Positions 47,273-58,409 of a stretch of 64,000 bases of DNA are shown here, piece after piece. The notes under the pieces were generated by a model. That model was not told the origin of the DNA, made no database searches, and saw only the letters and a program-made list of their open reading frames with translations. The stretch spans positions 310,001-374,000 of the forward strand of contig JAZKJV010000155.1 in assembly GCA_037367405.1 (NCBI GenBank), written 5' to 3'. Each line of letters begins with the position of its first letter. Position 1 is the first letter of the stretch. The stretch comes from Ottelia alismoides (taxonomy: Eukaryota; Streptophyta; Magnoliopsida; Alismatales; Hydrocharitaceae). The translations under genes were made by a program, and so were the position numbers.

Positions 47273-47288
47273 GGCAAGTGTAGGGGAA
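47273..47288 (+). other. Polypurine tract of element C
   Basis: GGCAAGTGTAGGGGAA directly precedes TGATGAATTT. It is a weaker match to the AAGTATAGGGGGG consensus than in D. Confidence 0.75.
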
Positions 47289-50200
47289 TGATGAATTTAT
47301 GTTTCATCATCTTTATTCTATCATTTTGGCCTTAAAAACCCTAGTAAATGCGTGTAAATAGGCTTAATTCATGCATTTTATCATCCATGCATCATTGTGT
47401 AAATAGTGTATAAAATGCAGTTTTTAAAGCCAAAATTATAGAATAAAGAAAAGAAAAGAAAAGAAAAAGAATAAAATATTGTAAATATTTTATGACCCGA
47501 AACCCCGAGACCTAGGCATCCCGATGACTCGGTCAACAAGGAATAAAGTAGGGGGAGATAAGGGCCAGAATACAATAAAAATACCTTTAATTTCATTCAT
47601 TCTTTATTCATTTTGGGACCTATTTTTGGTTCCACTTTTTATACCTCAAATAAAGAAACTTTAAACATGAAAGTTGTAGATGATTAAATACAGAAAAATA
47701 CAAAATTGATTTCACTCAAAAATATTGTACAGATAAAAGATATGATCTGAATAGAAATCCAAAATACCAACTTCCCAGACCTGTATCTCCCTAATTAAAA
47801 CTCGAAACGCGTCAGACTCACCTTTAATTGTATATAATTTTCAATAATCTATTTGATGAAGGTGGTTTCGCATTTGGCGGAGCTATAGTTTAAAGTTGAG
47901 TTTTGGACCCCTATTGTCTACTTGTACATATTAAAATATTCAATTTATTTATTATAATTTATTTCCATAATTTTATATTTTTTTCATAATTTTGTAAATA
48001 TTATTTATAATATATGTGTATATTAAAATCAGAATAAAAACCTAAAGAAAATACAAAAATAAAATACCTGTATATATTACATAGGTATAATGCCTGTATA
48101 TAGACCTATATAATTACTACTTATATTTTATTAAGTGTACAAAATACTTCAAAAAAATAAAATAAAAAATACTTAAGTGTATAAAAATATTTTATAAATA
48201 TATAAAATAATAAACAAAAATAAATAAATTAAATATACAAAACAAAAATAAATTATTAAAATATATAGAAAAATATACCTATATAGGCTATAAAAGGTAA
48301 CTTATAATTTAATACCTCTAAAAAATAAATAAAAATCATAATAAAATAAATTCATAAAATAAAAAATATTTTTTATCTAATAATCAAAAATCAATTAATT
48401 CATTTTCTATTTTTAAATGATTTTACAAAGGTTTTTTCTAGGATTTTTCCTGGTTGGTCCACGTGGACCAACTATGGGGCCTGGAGAGTTGACCGACGGG
48501 TCAACTCTCTTATCCATTCCTGTAGCCCTGCCAGAAATGGGTTTTGACCCTTCTTCGCAGTTTTTTTGAGACAAATCCTTGCATCATCTCGTGATTCTTC
48601 CTTTCTTCACTTGTTTGCCTCGTTCATCCGCCAATCACGCCCTAGGCTCATCTCAGCTTTTGGATCGCTGGCGTGACAGCTACACCTCAATCTTCGGAGC
48701 CTGTCGACCACCTTGATAAAAGACCACCCGTCCTTTCCTCCCATCTTTGAACCCTTCTTGACCATTTTCCTCCTTTTTTGGCGAACTCGGGACTGGACCT
48801 CGTGACAGGAGGTCCTCCAGCTCTCTTGAGGGGAGGTTAGGCGGCTGTGGAGGCGTCTCCAACTCCATCTCCGGCCAAGCGGCCGTGAGGTGCACATCTC
48901 AGGTATACCACCCTTGAGGTTCACGTTTTCTCTTAGTTTACTTGCATTCCTTTGCTAGTAGTAGCTTTAGGAACCTAATCTCGCATCCCATTTCGCCTGT
49001 GACCCATCTCGAGCACATTCGCCTCCAACTCGCCGGAGCAAGCTCCGACGAGTTCACTTTTTCGCATCCACCGCTTTATTCCCCCACTAGAGGGTCGCGA
49101 CACTTTGCCCGCGACCCCCTAACTTATTTTGCAAGTTCAGGTACCTTCGAAATAGCTGGAGCTCGTTTTGGATGCCGCGTTGAAGTACATGGAGCTCTTG
49201 AGCTTTGGAAGCCTCACGCTACCCCTCCAGTCTCCGCTGGACCCTTTTTGGAGCCTCCAGCACCTTAGGACGACCTGCAGGAGCACGCTCGGGCTTTTTG
49301 AAGCTTCATCGAGCCGCGGAGAAGGAAGATCGGAGCTGGGGAAGCTCGCACCTCCGTGAGTTTTCCCTGTTCTTGCGTCGCTTCTCTTCACCGTTGGATT
49401 AAAGGCCCTCCCCAGTTCAGATCTCGGCCGTCGGATGCATCAGCCCCACACCGTCTGATCTCCAGCCCAGATCTAATCGTGTCCGCCTGTTCGCGAACCG
49501 ACATCACACGATTTGAGACCGCTACATAGTATTAGTGATTCTTGATCAACCGATGGATGCCTATGCGTGGGTAATTTTGCGCATCCTACCCCGCATTTTT
49601 TGTATTTATTAAGTAGTACATAAAATCTTTCATCTACCTTTATAATTTCTGTATTATTTGCAAAGAATCCCCTCGAATTTTGTCTTCTTGCCATCAGGTC
49701 CTTGGCCACATCATCTCACGTGACTCGCGCACGTGAGGTGCGTGGCCATTTCGCAAGACCACCCCTGTTATTTTGTTTATTTCACTTTGCCTCTGAAACA
49801 TTATTATCAAGTTATTATATCTTTGGAGTTTTGCAATGTAGCCCCTGAGGGTTTAAAATTATAAAATAGCCCTTGCTTGGCGCGTGATTGCCGCGTGCGT
49901 TTGTTGGGAAATTTGCATCCATGACCCTAGGATTTTATTGATTTCTACTTAGTACATAAAGTTTTTATTACAGAACATATTTTCTAGAAATATTGCACTC
50001 TGGCCCTTCAATTTTCTGCCATTTACAAAAACGCCCCGACTAGCGTTGCATTTTCCTTTTATTTCTTTTAATTATTTCATGCATCTATAAAATTCCAAAA
50101 ATCACCAAAAATTACCCTAGGTTTCTGTTGCATTCTAGTTTCACGCCATATTTTTATTTTGCATTTTTATTTTAGTTTAATATTTATAAGAATTCAAAAA

Positions 50201-51114
50201 CAAGCATTTTCTCTACTGTTTGCACTATAAAATCCATAAAAATTATAAAAATCCTTAAAAAATTCCCAAAAAATATATTTTGTGTCTTTTAGTGTCTTTT
50301 AACTTCTGCCCAAAAATCACTAAAAAATATAAAACAAAACTCCTAAAAATTAGAAAATTCTAAAAAGGTTCATAAAAAATATTAAAAATTCATAAAAAAT
50401 CCTAAAAATCTAATCTTTGTCTCTGAATTTTCTTTATTTTATTGTCTTTTATTCAAAATTAATTTGGAGAATTTTTATTACTATTTTCTATTTTATATCT
50501 CCATTTTAGTTTCTGTATTTTATTTTATTCACTGTTTTCAGCATCTTTGACTTTAAAAATACCAACAAAATTAGAAAAAAATCACAAAAACATTATAAAA
50601 ATATAAAAAGCCCAAAAATACTTTATTTCTTGAATTTTCCTTATTTATACCCCTTTTTATAAATACCTTATCTTCCTTTTTCTTATATTGTATAAATACT
50701 TTATTTTATCTTTTAAAGGAAAAGAAATTAAAAAAAATAAAATATAAAAAGAAAATATAAAATCAGAAATTAAAAATCAAAATACAAAAATTACAAAATA
50801 AAAAATTCAATAAAAAAATAAAATTAAAAACCCACAAAAATAGCATAAATAGACAAATTATCACTTTCACATTTTTGAGCATCATTACCCCGTTCTACCT
50901 GTCTGCTCCCTGTGTTCGACCTCTACACTGCTTGCACACTATACACATCCTTTGTAGAGTTATAATAAATTGTAACTCCGCACCGCTTTTCATTGTTTGA
51001 TTCTTGTTGTGGGTTAATTGTTGATTGATTGAGGTTTCGTGAGCGGTCACTCAGTGACAGTGTGGTCCCGCCTTGTGTGGACTACTCTTGACCCTTACAA
51101 AATCTCAGTAATCA
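47289..51114 (+). repeat. 3' LTR of element C
   Basis: Uninterrupted 3826-bp LTR, TGATGAATTT to GTAATCA. It preserves the pre-insertion site of D at about 49606-49625. GTTCGACCTC lies at 50914-50923. Frames inside it are duplicates of those in the 5' LTR and are not genes. Confidence 0.92.
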
Positions 51115-51119
51115 AGTTT
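51115..51119. other. Target-site duplication of element C, right copy
   Basis: AGTTT, identical to 31733-31737. Confidence 0.9.
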
Positions 51120-54100
51120 GCCAGGTGTTACCTGATTTACTTAGAGGCAAATATGGCCTATACCCTTAATGACACAAAGATCCCTTTGGATATATCAGTC
51201 CCATATTCTTCGAGAGCATCGAGGGACATAGATGATGAGTCGGGCGCCACTTCGCCCAAATTACCGCACTACTTTTGCGATTCGACCCACCTTTCATCAA
51301 AGTTGGTAGCCAGTTTATCACAGATTGATCCACCATCGTACAACATAGAGTCGAACTCAGATGCCATTCAACTAGCCCTAATTATTGATTCAGATTTGCC
51401 TGAGCTGAAACCACTGCCTCCTACACTCAAGTATTCTCTTGCAGACGACATTAACTGCAAGAATAAGAGTCCTAGTTACTTGAAGTTCTTGAGTAGAATT
51501 GCAAAGACATTGAATGGACGGTATCAGATCTTGTGGGGATCAACCCTGCTCTCTGATCACACCAAATATATGGTTAGGAAAACGTGAGACCTTCCTGTGA
51601 ATTTTCGAGAAGACTAAATCCTAATATCCGGGAAGTAGTTAAGTAAGAGATTGAGAAATGGTTCAAAGTGAGATTTATATACCCTATTTCTGGCTCCAAG
51701 TGGGTGGCCTCGCTTTCATGTTGTTCTGAAGAAGTCGATAATACATATGGTCACCAACGAGGAGGGGGTAGAGATCGGGACACGAGTACCCACGTCGTGG
51801 CGCATCTGTGTCAACTACAAGTGCCTGAAAGTCGTGACCAAGAAAGATCAGTTTCCTCTACCATTCATTGATAAAATCTTGGGGAAACTTGCGGGGAAAG
51901 TGTTTCTTCTATTTTCTTGATGGGTACTCAGGCTATAATCAGGTAGCGATCTCCCTCAGGGATCAAGAAAAGACCACATTAACATGTCCATTCGATACTT
52001 ACGCATTCAAGTGCATGCCATTCGGGCTCTGCAATGTCCCGCGCACATTTCAACGATGCATGATCGTGTATTTGCCGAGATGGTGTGTGACTTCTTGGAA
52101 GTCTTCACGTATGACTTCTCAGTGCATGGTGATTCTTTTGATACATGTTTAGCGCACTTGGACCGTGTCCTTACAAGGTGTAGGGAGGTAAATTTGGTAC
52201 TCTCTGGCAGAAAAGTCATTTCATGGTGAAGGAAGGTATCGTGTTGGGACACGTCATCTCCAAAATAGGAATGGAGGTTGGCCCTGCCAAGGTGGATGTG
52301 ATCAAGAAACTTGAGTCACCAACCAACGTTAAGTCAGTGGTCATTCTTAGCGCATGTCAGATTTTATCGAAGATTTATTCATGATTTTTCTATGATCCCC
52401 GCCCAGTGACTGAGCCTCTAAGGGAAAGACACTGAGTTCATTATCGATCACAAGTGTCTTGAGTCGTTTGAGCTCTGAAAGAAAAATCTATGAATCGCCA
52501 ATTTTACAAGCTCTCGATTGGTCTCTTTCCTTTGAGATCATGACCGATGCAACGGATTTTGCCGTTGGAGCTGTTCTTGGACAAAGGGGTGAAGGGATGC
52601 CGTATGTGATTCACTATGTGAGCAAAGTTTTGGATCCCAGAGAAATTATACAATGATTGAAAAGGAAATGCTCACGGTAGCTTGGGCCCTACAGAAATTC
52701 AAATCATACATATTAGGCTCCAAGGTAACAATTTTAACTGATCACACATCAATCCAGTACCTAATGGAAAAGAAGGATGTGTAGGTGCGTCTTCCTGAGA
52801 TGGATCTTATTAATCCATGAATTTGATTTGGAAATTAATGATAAACCTGGAATAAAGAATGTTGTGGCTGATCATCTTTCTTGAATTGAGCAGAATGATA
52901 ATCCTATATCGAACCAATTTAAGAGACCTTCCCAGATGAATTTAGTTTGTGCTACTGACTCACTCCTATGGTATGCCAACATGGTGAAATATCTTGTCTC
53001 CATTCAAGTTCCGCAGGGTTGGTTTAAGAGCAGTATTGACCGACTGAAGTCAGATTCAAGGAAATACCACTTCCTTTCCTTTTCTTTGAGTGGCCGGATT
53101 GCATATGGTGAAGATGTATTCCTTGGGAGGAATACCGGAGTGTCCTCACACACTATCATACACTTGAGGCCGGAGGACACCATTCGGGAAAGAGAACATG
53201 CACATGGTACTCCAATGTGGATTTTACTGGCCGACCTTGTTTAGAGATGCCAATGATTTTGTATGGTCGTGCCCGATTTGTCAGAGAATGGGAGGGATTG
53301 TCGGATATAGAGATGAAATGCCCATGCAACCTATGGATTTCTATGATGTTTTTGACACATGGGGAATTGATTTTATGGGTCCCTTTCCCAACAACAATGG
53401 ACATGAGTACATCTTGTTAGCGGTTGATTATTTGTCAAGGTGGGTGGAGTCTATCCCGACCCAAACCGCAGATATAAGACCGTCTATAAGTTTATCAAGG
53501 ATCATATTTTTGCGAGGTTCGGGGTTCCAAAGGTTTTGATTTCTAATTGGGTAGCCATTTTGTGAACAGAGAAATGAGATCATTGGCTAAGGACTATAAC
53601 ATTCTGATCATAGAGTAGCCAATCATTACCACCCACAGTCTAATGGCATGGCATAGGTTTCTAATAGAGAGGCGAAGGGTATTCTTCAGAAGTTGGTTCG
53701 TCTCGATAGGAAAAATTGGTCTCAGCTTTTGGACCAGGTTTTGTGGACCTATAGAACAACCTACAAGACTCCACTCGGTACTTCACCTTTTAGGATGATC
53801 TATGGCAAGCCATGCCATTTTCCATAGAGCCAATTCACAAATCAGAATGGGCGATCAAGAAGATTAATTGGAGTTGTCACCTTGGGAAGATGTGCCATGA
53901 ATTGAATCTGAATGAGCTGATAGAAATCCGAAACCGGGCATATGACAACAATGTGATCTATAAGGACAAGGTCAAGAGATGGCATGATAGACACATTAGG
54001 CATAAGACTTTGTCCCTGGTCAGAAAGTGTGATTGTTCAATGCCCGGTTGAAGATTTTTCATGGGAAACTCAAATCAAAATGGATGGTCCCTACATTTGT

Positions 54101-54180
54101 CATAGATGCGCACAATAATGGAAGTGTTGATATTGCTGAGCTCAAAGACAGTGCACAACCTTTTTAGTGAATGAGCAACT
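51120..54180 (+). pseudogene. pol: Athila-like pol of element F: RT, RNase H and integrase, heavily degraded
   Basis: Domain remnants in order. The segment before RT has LPELKPLPPTLKYSL (about 51401-51445). RT follows with IYPISGSKWVA (51674), FLDGYSGYNQVAI and MPFGLCNVPRTFQRC (about 51915-52065); the catalytic box reads FTYDFSVHG where the family has FMDDFSVFG, so the first catalytic Asp is lost. RNase H has SFEIMTDATDFAVGAVLGQR (about 52531-52590), then EKEMLTVAWALQKFKSY. Integrase has a CPICQRMG zinc-finger part (about 53269), WGIDFMGPFPNNNGHEYILL (about 53361-53420), WTYRTTYKTPLGTSPFRMIY, and a C-terminal RNRAYDNNVIYKDKVKRWHD (about 53949-53990). Many stops and frameshifts separate them. 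This is the only recognisable Ty3/gypsy pol in the window; its upstream part was cut off by element C. Confidence 0.9.
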
Positions 54181-54391
54181 GTTGAAACCACATGTCAATT
54201 CTAAAGAATAGTTAGCCCAAGACAAGGTCATCAACTTCATGCAGAGTGAGCACATTGGAGACTCATCATACCACCCTACATGAAGAGAAGTAGTCAGAAA
54301 AAAGATCTACAAATCTTTTTTATTCTTCACACCTTTCAAATGTACCATTCACCTTGTTGATTATCAAGATCTCATCGGTCCACCCTTCTTC

Positions 54392-54650
54392 CATACTTAG
54401 GCTGACCAGAGCGTAACTATAGGGGGGACCCAATGCCCGCTGTATATACTCTCCTCATTCACTTCTCCCTTGTTTGCCTCATTTCATCCTTCTTCTATAC
54501 TTAGACTGTCCGCAACCTAAGTATAGAGGGCATGCAAATTTTTATTTTTATTTTTCTTTTTCAATCTCTTACGCTTAGCCTGAGCTATGTCTTCTCTGCG
54601 CTTCTTGTGCTATATGGACATATCACTCACTAAGTATGGGGTGTGTGTAT
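54392..54650 (+). repeat. Hairpin array of element F
   Basis: A decayed hairpin at about 54393-54421 ends in a G-run. A perfect 10-bp one pairs CTATACTTAG (54495-54504) with CTAAGTATAG (54517-54526). The terminal module has GAGCTATGTC (54582-54591) and CTAAGTATGGGG (about 54630). The array lies just after pol, so in a pol-bearing element it occupies the end of the coding region. Confidence 0.75.
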
Positions 54651-54677
54651 ATACTTTGCATATATTTTATTTACGGA

Positions 54678-55516
54678 TGATGAATCTCCATTTCATCACC
54701 TTTATTCTTTCACTTTGGCCTTTAAACCCTAGCTGAATGCATGAATATATCATTAATTTGTCAAAATAAACAATCATTAATATGTGCAAAATACTATATA
54801 AAATACTGAACATTTATTACTTATTGCCAAAATAAAAGAATAAAGGAAAGGAAAGAAAAAAATCGAAGTGTTAAGGACACTGAAGTGACCCTATCCCCCA
54901 AGACTCAATCAGCATGATGACTTAGTCAACAAGGAATAAAGTAGGAGGAGATAGGATGACTTATTGTACAGAAAACTCAGACGGATCACTCCACAAAATT
55001 GGCCAATAATTACTTTTTGGAACCTATTTTACTCTTTATTATTTACACCTCAAATAAAGAAAACTTGTACTTGAAAATTGTAGATAAAATATATAGAAAA
55101 ATACAAAATTTATTTCAAACAAAAATATTATACAGTGTACATTTTATACACAGAAAAAAATGTTAAAACCTAACTTCATAGACCCATATATCTAAATAAA
55201 AACTCAAAATTATCAAAATGACCCTTTTAACTGTATATAACTTTTAATAAGCTATTTAATGAAGGTGGTTTCATATTTTTTGGAGTTAAGGTGTGAAAGT
55301 TAGGTTTTGGGAACCCCATTGTACAATATACCCGAATAAAATATTCATTTTATTTGTTCTTGATTATTGTTATAATTTCATATTTTTATAATTTTACAAA
55401 TATTATTTATAATATGTACACATTGAAACTAGAATAAAACCATTAAATAAACATTAAAATAAAAGATGTATATAAAAACATAGATGAAACTCCTATACGT
55501 ATACCTATACAATTAT
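54678..55516 (+). repeat. Truncated 3' LTR of element F (C-like family)
   Basis: Starts TGATGAATCTCC and is related to the first 800 bases of the C LTRs and the solo LTR. It stops near 55516, where copia leader sequence takes over. No polypurine tract of the AAGTATAGGGG type precedes it directly; the terminal module ends only about 20 bases upstream. Confidence 0.7.
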
Positions 55517-56113
55517 TGGTTAAGGCAATGACATTTAATGAAATAATTATCATCTTAAAATATTTCACAAATATTTATAAATAATTATCTCAAAAATCAA
55601 CCATTAATTTCTATAAAATTAAATGACAATCACAATACTCTCGATTAAGTATGCAATTTCCCAGCAGTGACCCTTACTTACTCAAATTAGCATATCTCAT
55701 TCACTTAAATCCAAATCATGCAAAATCAGTTTCCAAAGTTTGCTAATTTGATTTAAAACAGAACCAAGTGATTATTACGTATTTATAGCCATGTAAAAAT
55801 AGTAACCAACTCTTTAATTACGTCTAGATTCGCCATCCCAAAACAATGGATATATGTTCATAAAAATGATCATATCTAGAGTTATCGGATTCCAAATCAC
55901 GGAAACTCAAATCCCACAATTTCCTTAATTAATGGAAGAACAATATTCAAGTGAAATTTTCATGTTTAAATCATTTAAACAGGACCGAAAATATTCACAA
56001 AATAGGGATGCGAAAATGAAATGCAACAAAATTTTCACAATCCTTAACGAGCCCAAGTCTTCCTAGGTTCATGGATCGCATCGAAAACCTTGAACTTGGA
56101 TCTGATACCACAT
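55517..56113 (-). mobile_element. Copia copy I: leader fragment with primer-binding site
   Basis: Related to 23070-23671 of copia H. The minus strand reads TGGTATCAGATCCAAGTTC at 56110-56092, a copia primer site with one change in its core. Nothing further of the internal region is present; it is cut at about 55516. Confidence 0.75.
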
Positions 56114-58409
56114 TAAGGATATAGAATAGTCCTCAGCGCATCACAGAAGCATGATGATCACATCGAATGCGATCAGGAGCGACTAGTCGCACTAGTCACT
56201 CGATGCAGCGGAATTTAAAAATTTTATGTAATGAAACCACATGATCCAAGAACATTTCTCGGATCATTTCATCAAAACCACAATAGGCATTAAGGTTATC
56301 TCTTGAAGGCATGGTTGCGATCAAGTCTCTAAACGAAGAGACCTCCTGTCTCAAGTCCGACCCAACATAGGAGATACTTGCGAGCGCGTTGATGAGACAC
56401 ATGCTCCTCGCAATCCATGTCGTTGATCCAAGCGACGAATCTCCTGATATTGTTACACGAGATCCAATGTCTTCTTCACGAGCGAGGTGCAACGAAGGAG
56501 ACAGAGATTCACAAGCGAATACTCCGATAGCATAACAATGATGCTGCGACGATGGTGACTCTCTCAATGGCTCCATGCTGTTAGATCACAATGAGAGAGG
56601 GGGAGAGAGCATTTGGTGTGTAGAGAGAGAGAGGGCATTACTTGATTTTGTAATCATGTCACTCGAAGAGAAAGGGGTGCCTCTTCTTATATAGGGCTTT
56701 GGGATCTATGGATCTCAATCCATGGACAACACAAAATCATTGGTTGAGATTGATTTGTGTTTCTTTCAATGGCCATGATGTTGTTGTAAAAGAACACAAC
56801 AATAATTGATTTAAATTAAATTAATTTATATTGATAAATCAATATAATTAATATCAAATTTAAATCATTTGACTGGTCTTGGAGATAATGAGAAGATTGA
56901 CCACATTCCCTAAAGAAAAGGGGATGACTACCCTTTTGAGATAGAATGGGTCTATCTCCTCATAATCTCATGAGATCTCATTATCTCATGAGATCTCCAT
57001 GATTTACAATAACATTTGTTGTAAATTATTTCAAAAAAATAATTCATAATTATCTTGTGAATATTGCAATCATGCCATTGGAGAAATGTGAATCACATTC
57101 ACATCCCAAAACAGAATGTAAATTATATTTCCAATTAATTATCCAACGTGAATCCAATTCACATCAGTAATTAATTAACAAATATAAAACACAATGTGCT
57201 CTCTCTAATATATTATAAATCACATTTATAATATATCTGATTAATGTGGATAGTGCTATCCACATTATTCATATCCATGATAATTAAATCACATTTAATC
57301 ATCTTGGATCTCTATTCTTATGTGCCCAAATAATATGAATCACATTCACATTATTCACATCTTTGATAATTAATCACATTTAATTATCTCAGATAGCTCT
57401 CCTTATAATATGAATCAAATTCATATTATTCATGATAATTAAATCACATTTAATTATCCATTTTCTCAGTGCTCGAATATATATTAATAATGAAATTATC
57501 CTGAACTCTTTCAAGGATAATGCACTTTCTCCGCGGATACTTGGAGATAAGGACATGGCGATTGTATTGTTCCACGTATAGTGACTTGGATATTGAGATC
57601 ACATCTCAAATCCAGATCTTGCGGACCACCCAAAGATGCTTAATTAAATCAAGACCACAAATCTAATCTTCTTAATACATCTGAATCACATTCAGATCAT
57701 TGTCCAGTATTTGGACTAAGATCAGATTACTCTATATGAGAGGAGTCACTAAAATCCATACTTTTTTCATTACTCCCTCAGAATGGAAGCACCATGGTTA
57801 TACAATCGTTTATGATCACATCACCCTCAGGCATTCCTAATACCTGTACATCCTACAAACTGGAAGACCCAGAATAAATTCAAAGTTTTAGATCTCTTTT
57901 AGACCGTCTCCTTCAGAATTTTATCATTAAGGTTATCATACGATCACTAGAAGTCAGTATCGATCATATACTTTCCAAAAGTATATATAATACCTAGGTG
58001 TTGATCATATACTTTCCAAAAGCATATATCAAACCTTACAAATTCAGTCAAGCTTCCAAAGCGAGACGACCACGCGTGGAATTTGATTCTTCCCAATATC
58101 TCATGAGTGAGCTCATGTCTTCCAGTTCAACAATGAACATGTATGATCCCTTTGAGAGATCGTATTACTCATATGCCCTTTCATGCACACCAGCACACTG
58201 GTGTATAGACCTTGATTAGGTCATCAACCTATTGGTCTGTCAAATGTACATACTCAAACATATAGTAACATATCTGTCTCCAGTCAGAGGATGCGTGTCT
58301 ATATCGTGACAGCATATGACATAGGTCTTTGGTTATCTCGATCTCGTTAGGTCAACTCTTTGACCTAACCAATCTGACACCTCCGAATCTCTATTCCCAT
58401 GCAGAGGAC
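56114..58409 (-). repeat. 5' LTR of copia copy I, interrupted by element E
   Basis: Colinear with 23672 to about 25846 of copia H. The remaining 320 bases up to the TGTTGG terminus should lie beyond element E, outside the window. AGGAC at 58405-58409 is the expected left target duplication of E. The minus-strand frame 56196-56576 is an LTR frame. Confidence 0.85.
57065..57460. repeat. Chain of palindromes in the copia I LTR
   Basis: At least five perfect inverted repeats close together: 57208-57220/57224-57236 (13 bp), 57243-57253/57256-57266 (11 bp), 57405-57415/57419-57429 (11 bp), 57434-57444/57448-57458 (11 bp), plus shorter GTGAAT/ATTCAC ones near 57090. The spacer is usually CAC or CAA inside an AAT..ATT core. 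Confidence 0.88.

Larger units (their letters stand above)
31738..51114 (+). mobile_element. Element C: complete protease-carrying Athila-like element, with D nested in its 5' LTR
   Basis: The two LTRs (31738-34043 plus 39990-41491, about 3.81 kb; and 47289-51114, 3826 bp) flank an internal region of 5.8 kb. Perfect AGTTT duplications lie at 31733-31737 and 51115-51119. The internal region carries a tRNA-Asp primer site, leader, a Pro-rich frame, a retropepsin with acidic extension, the largest hairpin array in the window, a 3' module and a polypurine tract. There is no capsid motif, RT, RNase H or integrase. C was inserted into the pol gene of F and was itself split by D. Confidence 0.92.
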
